The notes beneath the pieces are model-generated. The model did no database searches, was not told where the DNA came from, and worked only from the letters and a program-made list of their open reading frames with translations. This document shows, piece by piece, positions 1-12,025 of a DNA stretch of 64,000 bases (the first letter of the stretch is position 1; the number at the start of each line of letters is the position of its first letter). A program made the translations under genes and the position numbers. The stretch covers positions 64,592,001 to 64,656,000 of the forward strand of contig CM065817.1 in NCBI GenBank assembly GCA_033398695.1. Reading direction: 5' to 3'. The DNA is from Orobanche coerulescens. Lineage: Eukaryota > Streptophyta > Magnoliopsida > Lamiales > Orobanchaceae.

Positions 1-435
1 TACAGCGATTCGGATCTCAGAGGCTGTAAGTTGAATAGGAAGAGTACAAGCGGCACTTGTCACTTCGTTGGACTAGTACTTTTGCCATGGTTCAGTAAGA
101 AGCAATTGGCGAACTCGCTTTATACAGCTCAGTAGGAATATTATGCTTCTGGAAGTTGTATGTAGATTCTCTGGATGCAACAACAGTTACACAATTATGG
201 GATCAATGCAAGTGAAACACCAATCATGTGCGATAGCAAGAGTGCAACTACAATCATGCACAATCTTGTATTATACTCGTGAAGATTTGAAGCATCATTT
301 CATCAGGAATCATGTTGAGAATAAAGGTGTTCGGGTCGAGAAGATTCATACAGACATCCAGTTAGCCAACATCTTTACAAAACCTCTCAGCACCACCAGA
401 TCTGCATGCTTCGCCAAGAATTTAGAATGGTACAA
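1..435 (+). pseudogene. pol: Sirevirus A: pol C-terminus (RNase H), broken
   Basis: This is the end of a Ty1/copia polyprotein. The translation matches, block by block, the RNase H end of element B at 15020-15474: a YSDSDL start, a STSGTCHF block, and the closing DIQLANIFTKPL block typical of copia RNase H. Reading needs frame changes and passes stop codons (one in the block before 143), so it is dead. The rest of this element lies to the left of the window. Its 3' part resumes at 21146, after the nested element B. The family assignment is secure; the exact C-terminus is estimated from the alignment with B. Confidence 0.85.
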
Positions 436-966
436 CAAGACTCCCTGTAAGTTTTTACATTTCACTCATCAATTGAGTGGAAATGCTGTAAGACACATAA
501 ATACAGTATCTACTTTAATTAATTGTACACTAAGAACTCCAAGTTGTATCTTGTGTAGGAAGAAGAAGGCATATAACCTTCCTACAGATGACATGTGCAT
601 TAATTAAAGGGGAATACATTATGACCCAAGAATACAATATTAATCCAAAATTGTTGTAAGAATTGAATTCTGTATGTACCTTTCAAGGGGGAACACTGCA
701 TTTTTGCGGATACAGCATATACACTCTAGGATATCAGTTAATATTTTAATCATATCTAAATTCATACCTTTAAACACATTTAACTGTTTTTAGTCCACAT
801 GCACTGTCTAAATTTTAAATGATTTATCTTTCAATACTAAAGATACACCTGGACTTTAATGCCTTAAAAACCGCAATTTCATAATTCAAATCGCCATTTC
901 GTGCAATAGTGAAGACGAACTGTGTCAGAAGTGGGAGCGCTCATTAATTCCAAAACTGATGGATTA
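436..966 (+). other. Sirevirus A: 3' noncoding region with polypurine-like motifs
   Basis: No gene is seen. Three purine-rich motifs, near 474-486, 605-613 and 685-694 (the last AAGGGGGAAC), are spaced as in element B at 15515, 15645 and 15725. Repeated polypurine-tract-like motifs downstream of pol are a known hallmark of Sireviruses. Element B is inserted at the right edge. Confidence 0.7.
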
Positions 967-971
967 GTCGT
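967..971. repeat. Target site duplication of B, left copy
   Basis: GTCGT directly precedes the TG of the 5' LTR and recurs as GTCGT at 21141-21145 directly after the CA of the 3' LTR. The match shows that 972-21140 is one insertion despite its 20-kb length. Confidence 0.9.
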
Positions 972-2179
972 TGTTGGGATAACAAAAACCCTGTATCGAT
1001 GATGTTGGGATAAACAATCCCTGTATCGATCATATTGTCAGAATGTTTTAATAATATGCCAAATCCTGCCGCCAATAGCTGTATCGAAATGCTGATCAAG
1101 TATCAACCTGTATCCAAGACTTCTCGCAGTCCCAACCATACAGTAAATCTATCATACAACAAAGAGTCCTGCAAAGCTAAGTATGGAAGCTGTCTCGAAA
1201 TATCAATACAGCGATCCTTACATACAGCCCTCAAACAGGACAAGAAGGAATCTTCAGTATTCGCTAGAAGTCAAGTCCCGTTGATAAGAAATTATTTAAG
1301 TACTAAAGGATAAAGTATTTAAATACTGTAAGTCAGAAGATATTCAAATCCCTCAATATCCGGATCTCAGTCAAATCTCAGTTGTCGCAGAATCTTGCTC
1401 AACGTATATATTTCAAACGGATATATTTCAGAGGCTATATATATCTCCAGAGTTTGAAGATCAAGATCTACAGATCGTCTACAGAAAATACACATAATAT
1501 ATACAGAATATTCATGACATGCAAACCCAAAGCTTACAAGAAATATTCAGAGCAAAACATATCTCCCTAAGCTTTCTGCTATTCTGATAGAAGAGATATA
1601 CAGTGCTCAAACCTTGAACAACACATTATCAGCTTAAAGCCCAGAAAGTTAGAGCTGTTGTTCAAACCCTATTCTATCTTTGAACAAACTCATATCAGCC
1701 CTGTGTGGACTGAGGAATCCTTGCTACTCCCGAACTGTGTGTGACAGACTTGCATTGAAGAAGACGAAAGCTTCAGAACTGTGTGTGAAGAAGCCAGTCA
1801 CGTGTTAGCTCAAACCAATATGTGTGAACGGTTAAAAGCTAAGATCTTTATATCAATCTGTGTGAACGATATATTGATTAGGTGTTGTTATAATTACGTA
1901 GTTCTGTACACAGTAATTATAATAAACTTTTTACTCCTGTGTGGAGGTCCAGTGGACGTAGAGGGGTTTACCTCGAACCACTTTAAATATTGTGTTATTT
2001 ACCTTCTACCTTTATTGTTTTATTAACTGATTATTTAAGTATACACTGCACACCGAGTTAATGTATCCTCAGCAACTTACTATATTTAAGACTTCTGCTA
2101 CGCACTCGGATTTAAAAATCGTACAGCTTGTAGTTTAAAACACTTTCCAAGCTGTATCAAGTATACTTAGTGGCCAACA
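972..2179 (+). repeat. 5' LTR of B
   Basis: It runs from TGTTGGGATAAC to GGCCAACA and aligns along its length with 19928-21140. By eye the copies differ by scattered substitutions and small indels, for example around 1060-1080. That indicates an old insertion, though no divergence was computed. Short open frames inside it are not genes. Confidence 0.9.
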
Positions 2180-2181
2180 AG

Positions 2182-2193
2182 TGGTATCAGAGC
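2182..2193 (+). promoter_or_regulatory. Primer binding site of B (tRNA-iMet)
   Basis: TGGTATCAGAGC lies two bases after the 5' LTR. It is the standard plant copia primer site, complementary to the 3' end of initiator methionine tRNA. Confidence 0.92.
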
Positions 2194-2289
2194 GGTTGAT
2201 TCCAAAAAGAATCAGTCGCATTTTTAACCGAATCAGATCCAAAATCACTTATTTCTATAAAACAGTCTTTTTCATTCCTACATTATCAT

Positions 2290-4218
2290 ATGGATACATC
2301 AATATTCAACAAAGTTCCTATGTTCTCTATTAATGAGTTTGATGATTAGAGAATTAGGATGGAGGCTCATCTTGCAGCAATGCACGAAGAGATGATTTTT
2401 GTTATACAGGATGGCCCCATCAAGATAATGAAGGTAAATCCAGCCGCAAGGATTGAAGGCCAAGCCCATGCTGAGATGCTCGAGAAGGAGCGCGATCAAT
2501 GGACCACAGACGAAAGAAAGCGCGCCAACCTTGAAAATGTTGCGAAGAATGCGCTGTTTGTCACCCTCGACAAAGGAACATTCTCGAAGGTAAAGAGCTG
2601 TAAAATTGCCAAGGATATCTGGGATAAACTCAAGTTGATTTGTGAGGGAACTGAGCTCTCAAAAGAAAACAAGATTTCCAAATTAACTCAGCAATTTGAA
2701 TCTTTTGAAATGAAATCAACTGAAACACTTGAGGAACTTGACCTCATATTCACTGGAATTGTTGGTGAACTTGAAGCTTTGGGCAAAATTTATACTCAAA
2801 AGGAGAAAAATCTAAAAATTTTCAGATCTCTCCCTGCCCGATGGGACATTAAGACCATAGCTATGCGTGTGTCTTGCAATCTTAATGAAATATCTACCTT
2901 TGATCTCTTTTCTGGCCTCAAAGCTTTTGAGTACGATATAGACAGGAGAGAGAAAGCTGAAGAATCTCACGCAAGGACTACAACCTTAGCCACTGTATCC
3001 AACCGTCGACACAGCATGCCCAGCCCATCAAAGCTAAATTACAAGAATGCTGACAGCGACGACGATATACTGTCACAAGATGAAATGGCGCTCCTCATGC
3101 ACAAGTTCAAAAAGTTCATCAAGTAGTCTGGAAAGACTCCCTACAGGCCCAAGCCTGTTCACAAGGTAAGTACTGAAACTTCCTATGGTGACGTTAACCT
3201 ATGCTATAATTGCAGGAAACCAGGACATTATGGAAACAAATGTCGTCATCCCAAAGTTCAAAGGTCGCCGGAAGCCGAGCAACAAGAGAGGGATGAATGA
3301 AGACGTGCTTGGAAAAACAAGCTCAAGGCTCTGATAATAGAATCAGAAGCCTCCCCCACACCATCCAAATCCGAAGAATGTCTTCAGGTAGTCACTGAAA
3401 GTGACCCATCTGACGATGAATTCGAAGATAAGGCATATATGTGCTTTATGGCAAAAGACATTCCGGAAGAAGAAGATAGCGATGATGAGGTAAGCTCAAC
3501 CTCAATTATTCCAGTAAATGCATCGCATACTTTCGAAAACATGATAAATGAATTTAAGAACATTCAAAAAGCCCACGAGAGTTTGAAAAATGAAAACATT
3601 TAGCTTCAACTTTGCAACATAGAGCTGAAAGAAGAAAATGACTTCGTGGAGATAAACTATGAAAATATGTCAATTGATTGTGAAAACAGCAAGGTTGAGC
3701 ATGAAAAACTCGTGGAGAGCAATCATCAACTTGCTCATGAACTAAGTGAGACTAAGTCTCAAAATGGAAGCAAGACAAATGATTTTGTTCTACTACAAGC
3801 AAAATTTAATACTCTCGAAAAGCGAGAAAGCGAACTTGAGACCATTCTGAAATCTTTCGAGAAATCATCTATAAGAATGGAAGAAATTCTAAGCACTGGG
3901 CAACATGCTCATGATAAAAGTGGCTTAGCATACAACTCATTTTCCAACAAAGGGAAAACTAGTATTGTGTTCGTCAAGAGTGTGGAACACATTCCTGTAT
4001 CGGAAGAAACTCCAAGTCCTGTGAAGGAACCTGCTGCACCGCGAAAATCAAAGGCTGCCATTCCGGCCCCGCATTCGAGACAGTGGAATCATAAGCCATT
4101 CCAACCTGTAAGGCACACGCAACAGCATGCTCCCCGAGCATATCAACAGCGCCAACAACCGTTCAGAAAGAAGGTTGTATCCAAATACCAAAGGCCCGCA
4201 GCGAAGATTTCAAGATAA
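2290..4218 (+). pseudogene. gag: B gag: UBN2-type Gag with zinc knuckle and coiled coil
   Basis: One frame runs from the ATG at 2290 to TAA at 4216. The first ~230 codons are a copia Gag of the UBN2 type, with a WDKL block and an LP(A)RWD-like block. A CX2CX4HX4C knuckle is encoded at 3202-3243. An acidic stretch and a heptad-like coiled coil follow, from about 3540 to 3900, then a proline- and basic-rich tail. In-frame stops lie at 2347 (TAG), 3124 (TAG), 3298 (TGA) and 3601 (TAG). There is no frameshift, so decay here is by point mutation only. The downstream link to protease is interrupted by element D. Confidence 0.88.
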
Positions 4219-4779
4219 AGACGCATAGTAATCGGATACAGGAGCCTTATTATCCATCAAGAAAGCAGGTGTTCGCACAGCATCGACAACAGCTCTGGGA
4301 ATTTTCTTTTTTCGACAGGGGTCCATTTCGACGACTCGTTTATGACCGTTTCGTCATTCTGATACTGATTAATTCTGCACCTTTTGCCATCCGAGTTTGT
4401 TTCGGTATCGTTTTGTTGAGTTCTGTGTTCTTGAGTCCGATTCTCGCGAATATCATCCGAAACTATTGTTTTGAGTTTCTCGTAAGTTCATTTAATGTTA
4501 TTATTCATGTTGTAAGCTTTGGTTTAGTGTTTCGATCGTGTATCGTGTATTTCAGACGTTTTGGTCTGTTTTCGTAATTTCTCAAAGTTTGGGGTAATTA
4601 CTTCCGTTGTCGAATTTCGAACCCTCGGGTGGTCGGAATCGTGTGTTCTCTTAGTGCTTAGATTCGTCTTTGCGAGTACTTCGTAACCGTGTTTTCGGTT
4701 TACATTCAGGTCTGAGTTTCGGGATTTTTCGGACCGTCGGATCGACCGAGTCCCAGCTGGCAGGACCTGGCCGAGTAAC

Positions 4780-4945
4780 GGCCGCTATGGCCCGGCAGTT
4801 ACCGCCGCAATGGCCGATTACGTACGTAAGGCCCTATTTGGTAATGTACGTAATTGGCCGGCAGATTTGGGGCAGTGGTTCAGCCATGGCCGGTTACGGC
4901 CGTAAGCCATGGCCGATTACGTACATTATGTGGCCGGCAGTCGGC
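4780..4945. repeat. CG-rich palindrome cluster in D's U3
   Basis: Repeated short self-complementary words, such as TTACGTACGTAA-like, TTACGGCCGTAA and GGCCGGC, are packed just upstream of the TATA box at 4947. The same cluster occurs in the 3' LTR at about 9835-10030. Confidence 0.8.
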
Positions 4946-5842
4946 CTATATAAGGCCCAGCAGACGGGTTTTCACTCATTTTCTCACCTCGTTTTCTTCC
5001 CTTATGTGGCTGGAGGTGTGTTTATCATGGAGCCATGCTGTTGTACAATTAATCCATGAAGTCTTGGAGTTCATATCATCAATCGTTCATCCTATAACAT
5101 CATTTGATCGAGCGAATCAGGTCAGATTTTCTAGAAACCTAGTTTTGGGGAATTTGGGTATTTTGGTTGTTTTCATCCGTTTAATCCGATTTAACTTAGG
5201 ATTGTGATGGATTGATGATTATTTAGATGTATTATATCATTTCCATTGTTATTCCATGGTTGGATCGTATCAGTTTGTTGTTTTGGTCGAGTTCTTAGTC
5301 GACGCCTTGAAGGTGTCCGACAAAAGGTCTTAGAGGGGGGATTGGGCATTGTGTGATTATTATCCATTACGATTGTTGATTTATCATTGGTATGACTTAG
5401 GGACGAAATTCTTGTTAAGAACTCGAGTCGGAACCTTTCCGTTCGTTGCCTTCTTTGGGGTCCGAGCTTCCCGGTCGAACCATGTTCTTCGGAGTATTCG
5501 ATAGCGGTTATTAAGGCAAGTATTTTACTATACAAATTGTGTCTTGTGAATAGGGACGTTGTGTTATGGTTATGATGAATTGATATATCTTAGCGAATAT
5601 GCTTCGTGTGAATTAATTATTATGAACGATTGACGGTAACGATAATACCTTCACTTAGTTAACATCGTGGAATTGTGTTGGATGTGAAAATCATCTAAGT
5701 TTGTGCCGGACGTGGTTGGTCATTGTTGAGTTGTTTTGATGATTATGATATGTGTGTTGTTTTGGTCTACATACTTGATTATACATTTCGGTGTAATGTG
5801 GAATGGCTTGACATTTGATGATTATGAGTTGTGTCGTGTCGA

Positions 5843-6229
5843 TGTGTGTGTGTGTTCCAGGTAGGGTCTGACGAGGCCTCTGGAGTTCGGTACATGATGT
5901 GTACGAACAAGGTGTGTGTTCCAGGTAGGGTCTGACGAGGCCTCTGGAGTTCGGTGCATGATGTGTACGAACAAGGTGTGTGATCCACGTAGGGTCTGAC
6001 GAGGCCTCTGGAGTTCGGTACATGATGTGTACGAACAAAGTGTGTGATCCAGGTAGGGTCTGACGAGGCCTCTGGAGTTCGGTACATGACGTGTACGAAC
6101 GATGTTTGTGGTCGGGTAGGGTACGTCGAGGCCTCCGGAGTTCGGTACATGATGTGTACGAACAGTGCGTGTGGTCCGGGTAAGGTCCGTTGAGGCCCCC
6201 GGAGTTCGGTACATGATGTGTACGAACAA
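5843..6229. repeat. 64-bp tandem repeat, six copies, in D's 5' LTR
   Basis: Starts of the shared TGGAGTTCGG word at 5881, 5945, 6009 and 6073 give a strict 64-bp period; two more diverged copies follow. Each unit contains GTACATGATGTGTAC, an imperfect palindrome. Long minus-strand open frames here only reflect the repeat and are not genes. Confidence 0.9.
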
Positions 6230-6976
6230 TAATCGTATAACAGGGATTGTTTGGATAACATTTTAAATGTGGGTCTCGGACTCATAATGATATCTTATCT
6301 AGTGTGTTTTGAAACGAGAATCGGGCTGAGGCCCTAATGTTTATGAAAAGGTTTTGTAAATTGGGACTCGAGGTCCAAAAGAATTTCTACTTCAAAAATC
6401 CCCAAGATGATGAGTTCCTTTTCAAATATCTCTTGCTTGAGTTCGAATTTTAAAACTTCTCGGGAACATTTGATAATGAATTTCCGTATTAAATTCGTAG
6501 TTGCTATTTACTTGTTGCATTTCGTATCGTATTATACTTGCACTAGTAAAACAGTGGAGTTTTACTAACCCCCGAGTAATCGGGGGATGGATGTCTGTTT
6601 TGCGTCCAGGTACATGTAGGTTCAGGGGAGCAGTCACAGGATTGGCACAAGTGGATGAAGAGCTACGATACTAATCAAGAGTTGAGAGTTGTTTTGATTC
6701 TTGTAGTGTTGTTAGAGTTGATTCCAGTCTTCCGCTGTATTGTGTTTCGACCTCGGTGTGGGTAATGTTATTTTAGTCAGTTCTATTATTGGAGTTGTGT
6801 GACCTCATCGGTCGGTGTATTCATGTGTAAGTGACCTTAACGGTCTGTATTATTATATTGTTTGACCCTGGCCGGGCAAGAATTTGTTTGTTTATGGATG
6901 TTTAGCCTGGTAGATCCTTGTGGAAAGGGTCTACGGTGTGTAATATTCCGATACGGTTTTGGGGGTGTTACATTTA

Positions 6977-6988
6977 TGGTATCAGAGC
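6977..6988 (+). promoter_or_regulatory. Primer binding site of D (tRNA-iMet)
   Basis: TGGTATCAGAGC lies four bases after the LTR end at 6972. Confidence 0.9.
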
Positions 6989-7905
6989 TTTATGTTGCGG
7001 ACACCTAGGATGTCGGGTCGAGTCGAGTCGTGATTTGTCGAGTAACGTGTTGTCTTGTCATTCGAGTCATCAGGTGACAAGTTGAGTTGTGCGTAGTCAC
7101 AACGTGTCGGATATGTTGTCGGATGAGATTAGTATCGTGGGCGACCGTCATCTCTGTGCGGTCTGTGGACGTAAGTCTCCTATTTTATGCGAGGTACCTG
7201 TGTGTCGTGATTTTATCTAAGTGAGTTAATTGCGGTGCATAATTTTATTCGCACGGTGTTGTGAATATAGTTGTATTTAATACGTGTGACACATAGTATA
7301 TGTATAAAACTGGGCCTATTGTTCTTTTACCTTTGAACCACTGTGGGGGTGGTATGGTGTGAAAATTTAGAACCTTGATGGTTTCCGAATAAGATATCGA
7401 CGATTGAGTTCGTGAGAAACTCCGAGGAATGGTTTTGTTGTATGTTTAAACTTGATGTTGTGAGATGTATTCAATTGGATTGGTGATCCTATTTGCCGTT
7501 TGGGTATGTGATTTTTAGTTTGATTGTTTTTAGATTGTTATGTTTATGCCGTTATGGGTAGGTTTTAGAATGTTCTTCCTGGAGGACTTTACGAGTGTGA
7601 ACATATTTGTGGGAATCCTTTGCTATTGTTTCAAATATTTTGATGGTGCGGTTAAAACCACGGTTTATATGGACCGTGTTTTGACCATGTGTGGTTTTGA
7701 CCGTGTTTGATTTGGTAATATCCGAACATCTCTGTTGATGTGACTGTGTGAATTACTTTTGATTTAAGTCCCAACATTACAGTGTTAGTTCGTGCACTTG
7801 TGTGATGACTTGGGGTTGATGTTATATCGTGCTGCTATTTATTGTCCTACGTTGGCGTTGTGATGTTTGTTTGGTTGTGTTATTCTGATTAATCGTCCGT
7901 TCAGT
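6989..7905 (+). other. D 5' leader, no gene seen
   Basis: This T/G-rich sequence lies between primer site and gag. It contains no recognisable coding domain. The gag ATG at 7906 is preceded by a TTCAG-like word, similar to the TTACAG before gag in element F, where a leader intron is possible. Confidence 0.5.
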
Positions 7906-8675
7906 ATGCCGAGAGTCCGAGGACGTGGTCGTAGTCGTGTTCATGATCAGGAGCGTGACAGGGTGACTCGCTCGTTGTCGAGTACCAATCAGCTCAGTAC
8001 GGATGGTCGTGATGACCAATGATCAACAGCAATCATCCAGAGGTAATGATGACATTGGCGCTGCCACCATCCTTCGTCAGATGGTTGACCAACTGGCGCA
8101 GATGAATCAGAATGTGCACCAGGATGGGATCCCAGATAGGGATAATGGAACTAGTAAGTGATTACGAGATGTCTCAAGCAGGTGAAAAGTGAGGCAGATA
8201 AGGTTCGTTATTTCGATATGCGTATGAAACCTCAGATTCGGCAGTGTATGGCTCCTTTTATGTGTACAACCTTGAAGGACTATTAGGATCGAGCCTTGGC
8301 ATTTGAGATGGTTATAATGTCTACTGAGTCCGTATCGGTAGTGAAGAAGCAAAAGATCTCCTATGACGCATCGGGAAGTGAGGGAATTGGGATTCCCACA
8401 CCTCAATCCTTGTATCAGTCGAGTATGGGACCTGTTCGGTCAAATGTGGGACCTAAAAGACCCAAGCCGGTGTCTTTGAGTTTTGGTAATGCTCCTAGGT
8501 GTTTCAACTGTAACGTTCTAGGCCATGAACGCACGCATTGTAAGAAACCGCAAGTGACTTGTTATAATTGTGGACACGAGGGGCATCAAGTTTAGTACTG
8601 CAAGATTGTTGCCGAGATGATAGGGGACCGGAGTTCCACTCCTACTTCTGGAGGGCCCAGTGATGTCCAGTGATA
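7906..8675 (+). pseudogene. gag: D gag remnant with two zinc knuckles
   Basis: The start (MPRVRGRGRSR) resembles the glycine/arginine-rich N-terminus of F's Gag. After about 8155 the central capsid-like part, including the paired tryptophans seen in F and H, is missing. The C-terminal part resumes with a YFDMRMKP block, as in F. Two CCHC knuckles follow at about 8500-8603; the second is split by a TAG at 8593. Several other stops are present. The mix of internal deletion and stops means it cannot make Gag. Confidence 0.8.
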
Positions 8676-9345
8676 GTGTTTTTGGTACTCGTTGCGCGGA
8701 TTATTTCTCGTGTAGAGATGTATTTTGTGACGCTTTTATTTGTGGAACTTGTTGAATGATATTTTGTTTTGTATAAGTTCCCGTTTAGTGGTTGAACCTA
8801 CGGAGGCGTGTCAGTAGACCGCGGGGTCATGAACATGGTATTTTATTATGTGTCGTTATGTTTTGTTTCGTATCACTGTGATAACCTTAGTTTAAGTTTC
8901 GGGACGAAACTTATTTTTAGTATGATGGAATGTTATATCCGGTATTCTCGTTTTCTGTTATCTTGAATTGTTTATGTTTTGACGTCGGACATTTTCTTGT
9001 TGATGAGAATCGGAGTGATTTCTATCGTGATACTCTATTTGTTTCTATCGCATAGCCGTTTTAGTCGGGTGCGACTTGTTGTCGCGTGCGTTTCTTTGAT
9101 TAAATGTATGCATGTGATGTGTCGTTAATTGCTCGTTATTGTTATGAATCATAGTCGGTGGCGTTGTGTTGGCCGTCGTGGGACGTGTTTTCACGCCGCA
9201 TATTCCTTTGCGTTGCTTGTAACGTTTCGCCAATGGGCGAAAGTTACGCGTTTCTTGTGTATCTTGTTGATTTTTCCTGTCGGGATATTTCTTCTCCCTA
9301 CTTGTTTTAAGTTTCGGGACGAAACTTTTTTTAAGGAGGGTAGTA
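8676..9345 (+). other. D 3' noncoding region with duplicated 3'-end signals
   Basis: No pol is present. The inverted repeat AAGTTTCGGGACGAAACTT occurs twice, at 8894-8912 and 9309-9327. The first is followed by an LTR-like start, TGTTATATCCGG, at 8931. The second is followed by the real polypurine tract (AAGGAGGG, 9333-9340) and the 3' LTR at 9346. The interval 8931-9308 therefore looks like an LTR fragment or a recombination scar. Confidence 0.6.
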
Positions 9346-12025
9346 TGTAATATCCGCAATTTCGATTTCTGGTCATTTTCTTTTTTCGACGGGGGTCTGT
9401 TTCGACGACTTTCTTATGACCGTTTCGTCATTCTGAGAATGATTAATTCTGCACTTTTTGCCATCTGAGTTCGTTTCGGTATCGTTTTGTTGAGTTCTGT
9501 GTTCTTAAACGACTTGTCCGCAATTGAGTCCGATTCTCGCGAATCTCGTCCGAAACTATTGTTTCAAGTTTCTCGTAAGTTCATTTAATGTTATTATTCA
9601 TGTTGTAAGCTTTGGTTTAGTGTTTCGATCGTGTATCGTGTATTTCGGACATTTTGGGCCGTTTTCGTAATTTCCCAGGGTAATTACTTCCATTGTCGAA
9701 TTTCTAACCCTCGGGTGGTCGGAATCGTGTGTTCTTTTAGTGCTTAGATTCGTCTTTGCGAGTACTTCGTAACCGTGTTTTCGGTTTATATTCAGGTTGA
9801 GTTTCGGGATTTTTCGGACCGTCGGATCGACCGAGTCCCGGCTGGCCGGACCTGGCCGAGTAACGGCCGCTATGGCCCGGCAGTTACGGACGCAATGGCC
9901 GGTTACGTACGTAAGGCCCTGGCCAGTAACGTACGTAATGGGCCGGCAGATTTAGGGCAGTGGTTCGGCCATGGCCGGTTACGCCCGTAAGCCATGGCCG
10001 ATTACGTACGTTATGTGGCCGGCAGTCGGCCTATAAAAGGCCCAGCAGACGGGTTTTCACCCATTTTCTCACCTCTTTATCATGGAGCCATGCTGTTTTA
10101 CAATTAATCCATGAATTCTTGGAGTCCATATCATCAATCTTTCATCCTATAACATCCTTTGATCGAGCAAATCAGGTCAGATTTTCTAGAAACCTAGTTT
10201 TGGGGAATTTGGTTATTTTGGTTGTTTTCATCCGTTTAATCTGATTTAGCTTAGGATGTGATGTATTGATGATTATTTAGATGTATTATATCATTTCCCT
10301 TGTTATTCCATGGTTGGATCATATCGATTCGTTGTTTTGGTCGAGTTCTTAGTCGACGCCTTGAAGGTGTCCGACAAAAGGTCTTAGAGGGGGGATTGGG
10401 CATTGTGTGATTATTATCCATTACGATTGTTGATTTATCATTGGTATGACTTAGGGACGAAATTCTTGTTAAGAACTCGAGTCGGAACCTTTCCGTTCGT
10501 TGCCTTCTTTGGGGTCCGAGCTTCCCGGTCGAACCGTGTTCTTCGGAGTATTCGGTAGCAGTTATTAAGGCAAGTATTTTACTATACAAATTGTGTCTTG
10601 TGAATAGGGACGTTGTGTTATGGTTATGATGAATTGATTTATCTGAGCGAATATGCTTCGTATGAATTGAATATTATGAACGATTGATGGTAACGATAAT
10701 ACCTTCACTTAGTTAACATCGTGGAATTGTGTTGGATGTGAAAATCATCTAGGTTTGTGCCGGACGTGGTTGGTCATTGTTGAGTTGTTTTGATGATTAT
10801 GATATGTGTGTTGTTTTGGTCTACATACTTGATTATACATTTCGGTGTAATGTGGAATGGCTTGACTGATGATTATGAGTTGTGTCGTGTCGATGTGTGT
10901 GTATGTTCCAGGTAGGGTCTGACGAGGCCTCTGGAGTTCGGTACATGATGTGTACGAACAAGGTGTGTGTTCCAGGTAGGGTCTGACGAGGCCTCTGGAG
11001 TTCGGTACATGATGTGTACGAACAAGGTGTGTGATCGAGGTAGGGTCTGACGAGGCCTCTGGAGTTCAGTACATGATGTGTACGAACAAAGTGTGTGATC
11101 CAGGTAGGGTCTGACGAGGCCTCTGGAGTTCGGTACATGACGTGTACGAACGATGTTTGTGGCCGTGTAGGGTACGTCGAGGCCTCCAGAGTTCGGTACA
11201 TGATGTGTACGAACAGTGCGTGTGGTCCGGGTAAAGGTCCATCGAGGCTTCCGGAGTTCGGTACATGATGTGTACGAACAATGATCGTATAACAGTGATT
11301 GTTTGGATAACATTTTAAATGTGGGTCTCGGACTCATAATGATATCTTATCTAGTGTGTTTTGAAACGAGAATCGGGCTGAGGCCCTAATGTTTATGAAA
11401 AGGTTTTGTAAATTAGGACTCGAGGTCCAAAAGAATTTCTACTTCAAAAATCCCCAAGATGATGAGTTCCTTTTCAAATATCTCTTGCTTGAGTTTGAAA
11501 TTTTAAAACTTCTCAGGAACATTTGATAATGAATTTCCGTATTAAATTCGTAGTTGCTATTTACTTGTTGTATTTCGTATCGTATTATACTTGCACTAGT
11601 AAAACATTGGAGTTTTACTAACCCCCGAGTAATCGGGGGGTGGATGTCTGTTTTGCGTCCAGGTACATGCAGGTTCAGTGGAACAGTCACAGGATTGGCA
11701 CAAGTGGATGACGAGCTGCGATACTAATCAAGAGTTGAGAGTTGTTTTGATTCTTGTAGTGTTGTCAGAGTTGATTCCAGTCTTCCGCTGTATTGTGTTT
11801 CCACCCCGGTGTGGGTAATGTTATTTTAGTCACTTCTATTATTGGAGTTGTGTCACCTCATCAGTCGGTGTATTCTTGTGTAAGTGACCTTAACGGTCTG
11901 TATGATTATATTGTTTGACCCTGGACGGGCAAGCATTTGGTTGTTTATGGATGTTTAGCCTGGTAGATCCTTGTGTAAAGGGTCTACGGCGTGTAATATT
12001 CTCATACGGTTTTGGGGGTGTTACA
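9346..12025 (+). repeat. 3' LTR of D
   Basis: It starts TGTAATATCCGC after the polypurine tract and ends GGTGTTACA. It contains the palindrome cluster (about 9835-10030), a TATA box at 10032-10039 and six copies of the 64-bp repeat (about 10903-11281). Element B's pol resumes at 12026. Confidence 0.9.

Larger units (their letters stand above)
4291..6972 (+). repeat. 5' LTR of D, left end truncated
   Basis: It aligns with 9346-12025. Compared with that copy it lacks the terminal TGTAATATCCGCAATTT and about 20 bp near 4433, and it has about 29 bp more near 5005. A TATA box (TATATAAG) lies at 4947-4954, just after a CG-rich palindrome array. A 64-bp tandem repeat occupies 5843-6229. It ends in GGTGTTACA. 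Confidence 0.85.
4291..12025 (+). mobile_element. Element D: gag-only Tekay-like gypsy retrotransposon in B
   Basis: Two LTRs of about 2.68 kb flank only 2.37 kb of internal DNA with a tRNA-iMet primer site, a decayed gag and a polypurine tract. No protease, RT or integrase is present. The LTR ends (TGTAATATCC and GGTGTTACA), the glycine/arginine-rich Gag start and the inverted repeat before the polypurine tract match elements F and H in type. The first ~25 bases of the 5' LTR and the left target duplication are missing, so the left edge (4291-4300) is approximate. The right flank starts CGGCA at 12026. Confidence 0.85.

Noticed and set aside
1035..2026. Short ORFs in the B 5' LTR and their partners at 20003-20985
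   Set aside because: They are duplicated only because the LTR is duplicated; no domain, and frames differ in length between copies.
4269..5207. Open frames of 102-129 codons on plus
   Set aside because: They lie in D's 5' LTR, recur in shifted form in the 3' LTR, and show no domain or codon pattern.
5779..6285. Three overlapping minus-strand open frames of 115-168 codons
   Set aside because: They read through the 64-bp tandem repeat in different frames and give repeated HHVPNSRGL/YTSCTELQRP strings; the same happens in the other LTR. Repeat artefact, not genes.
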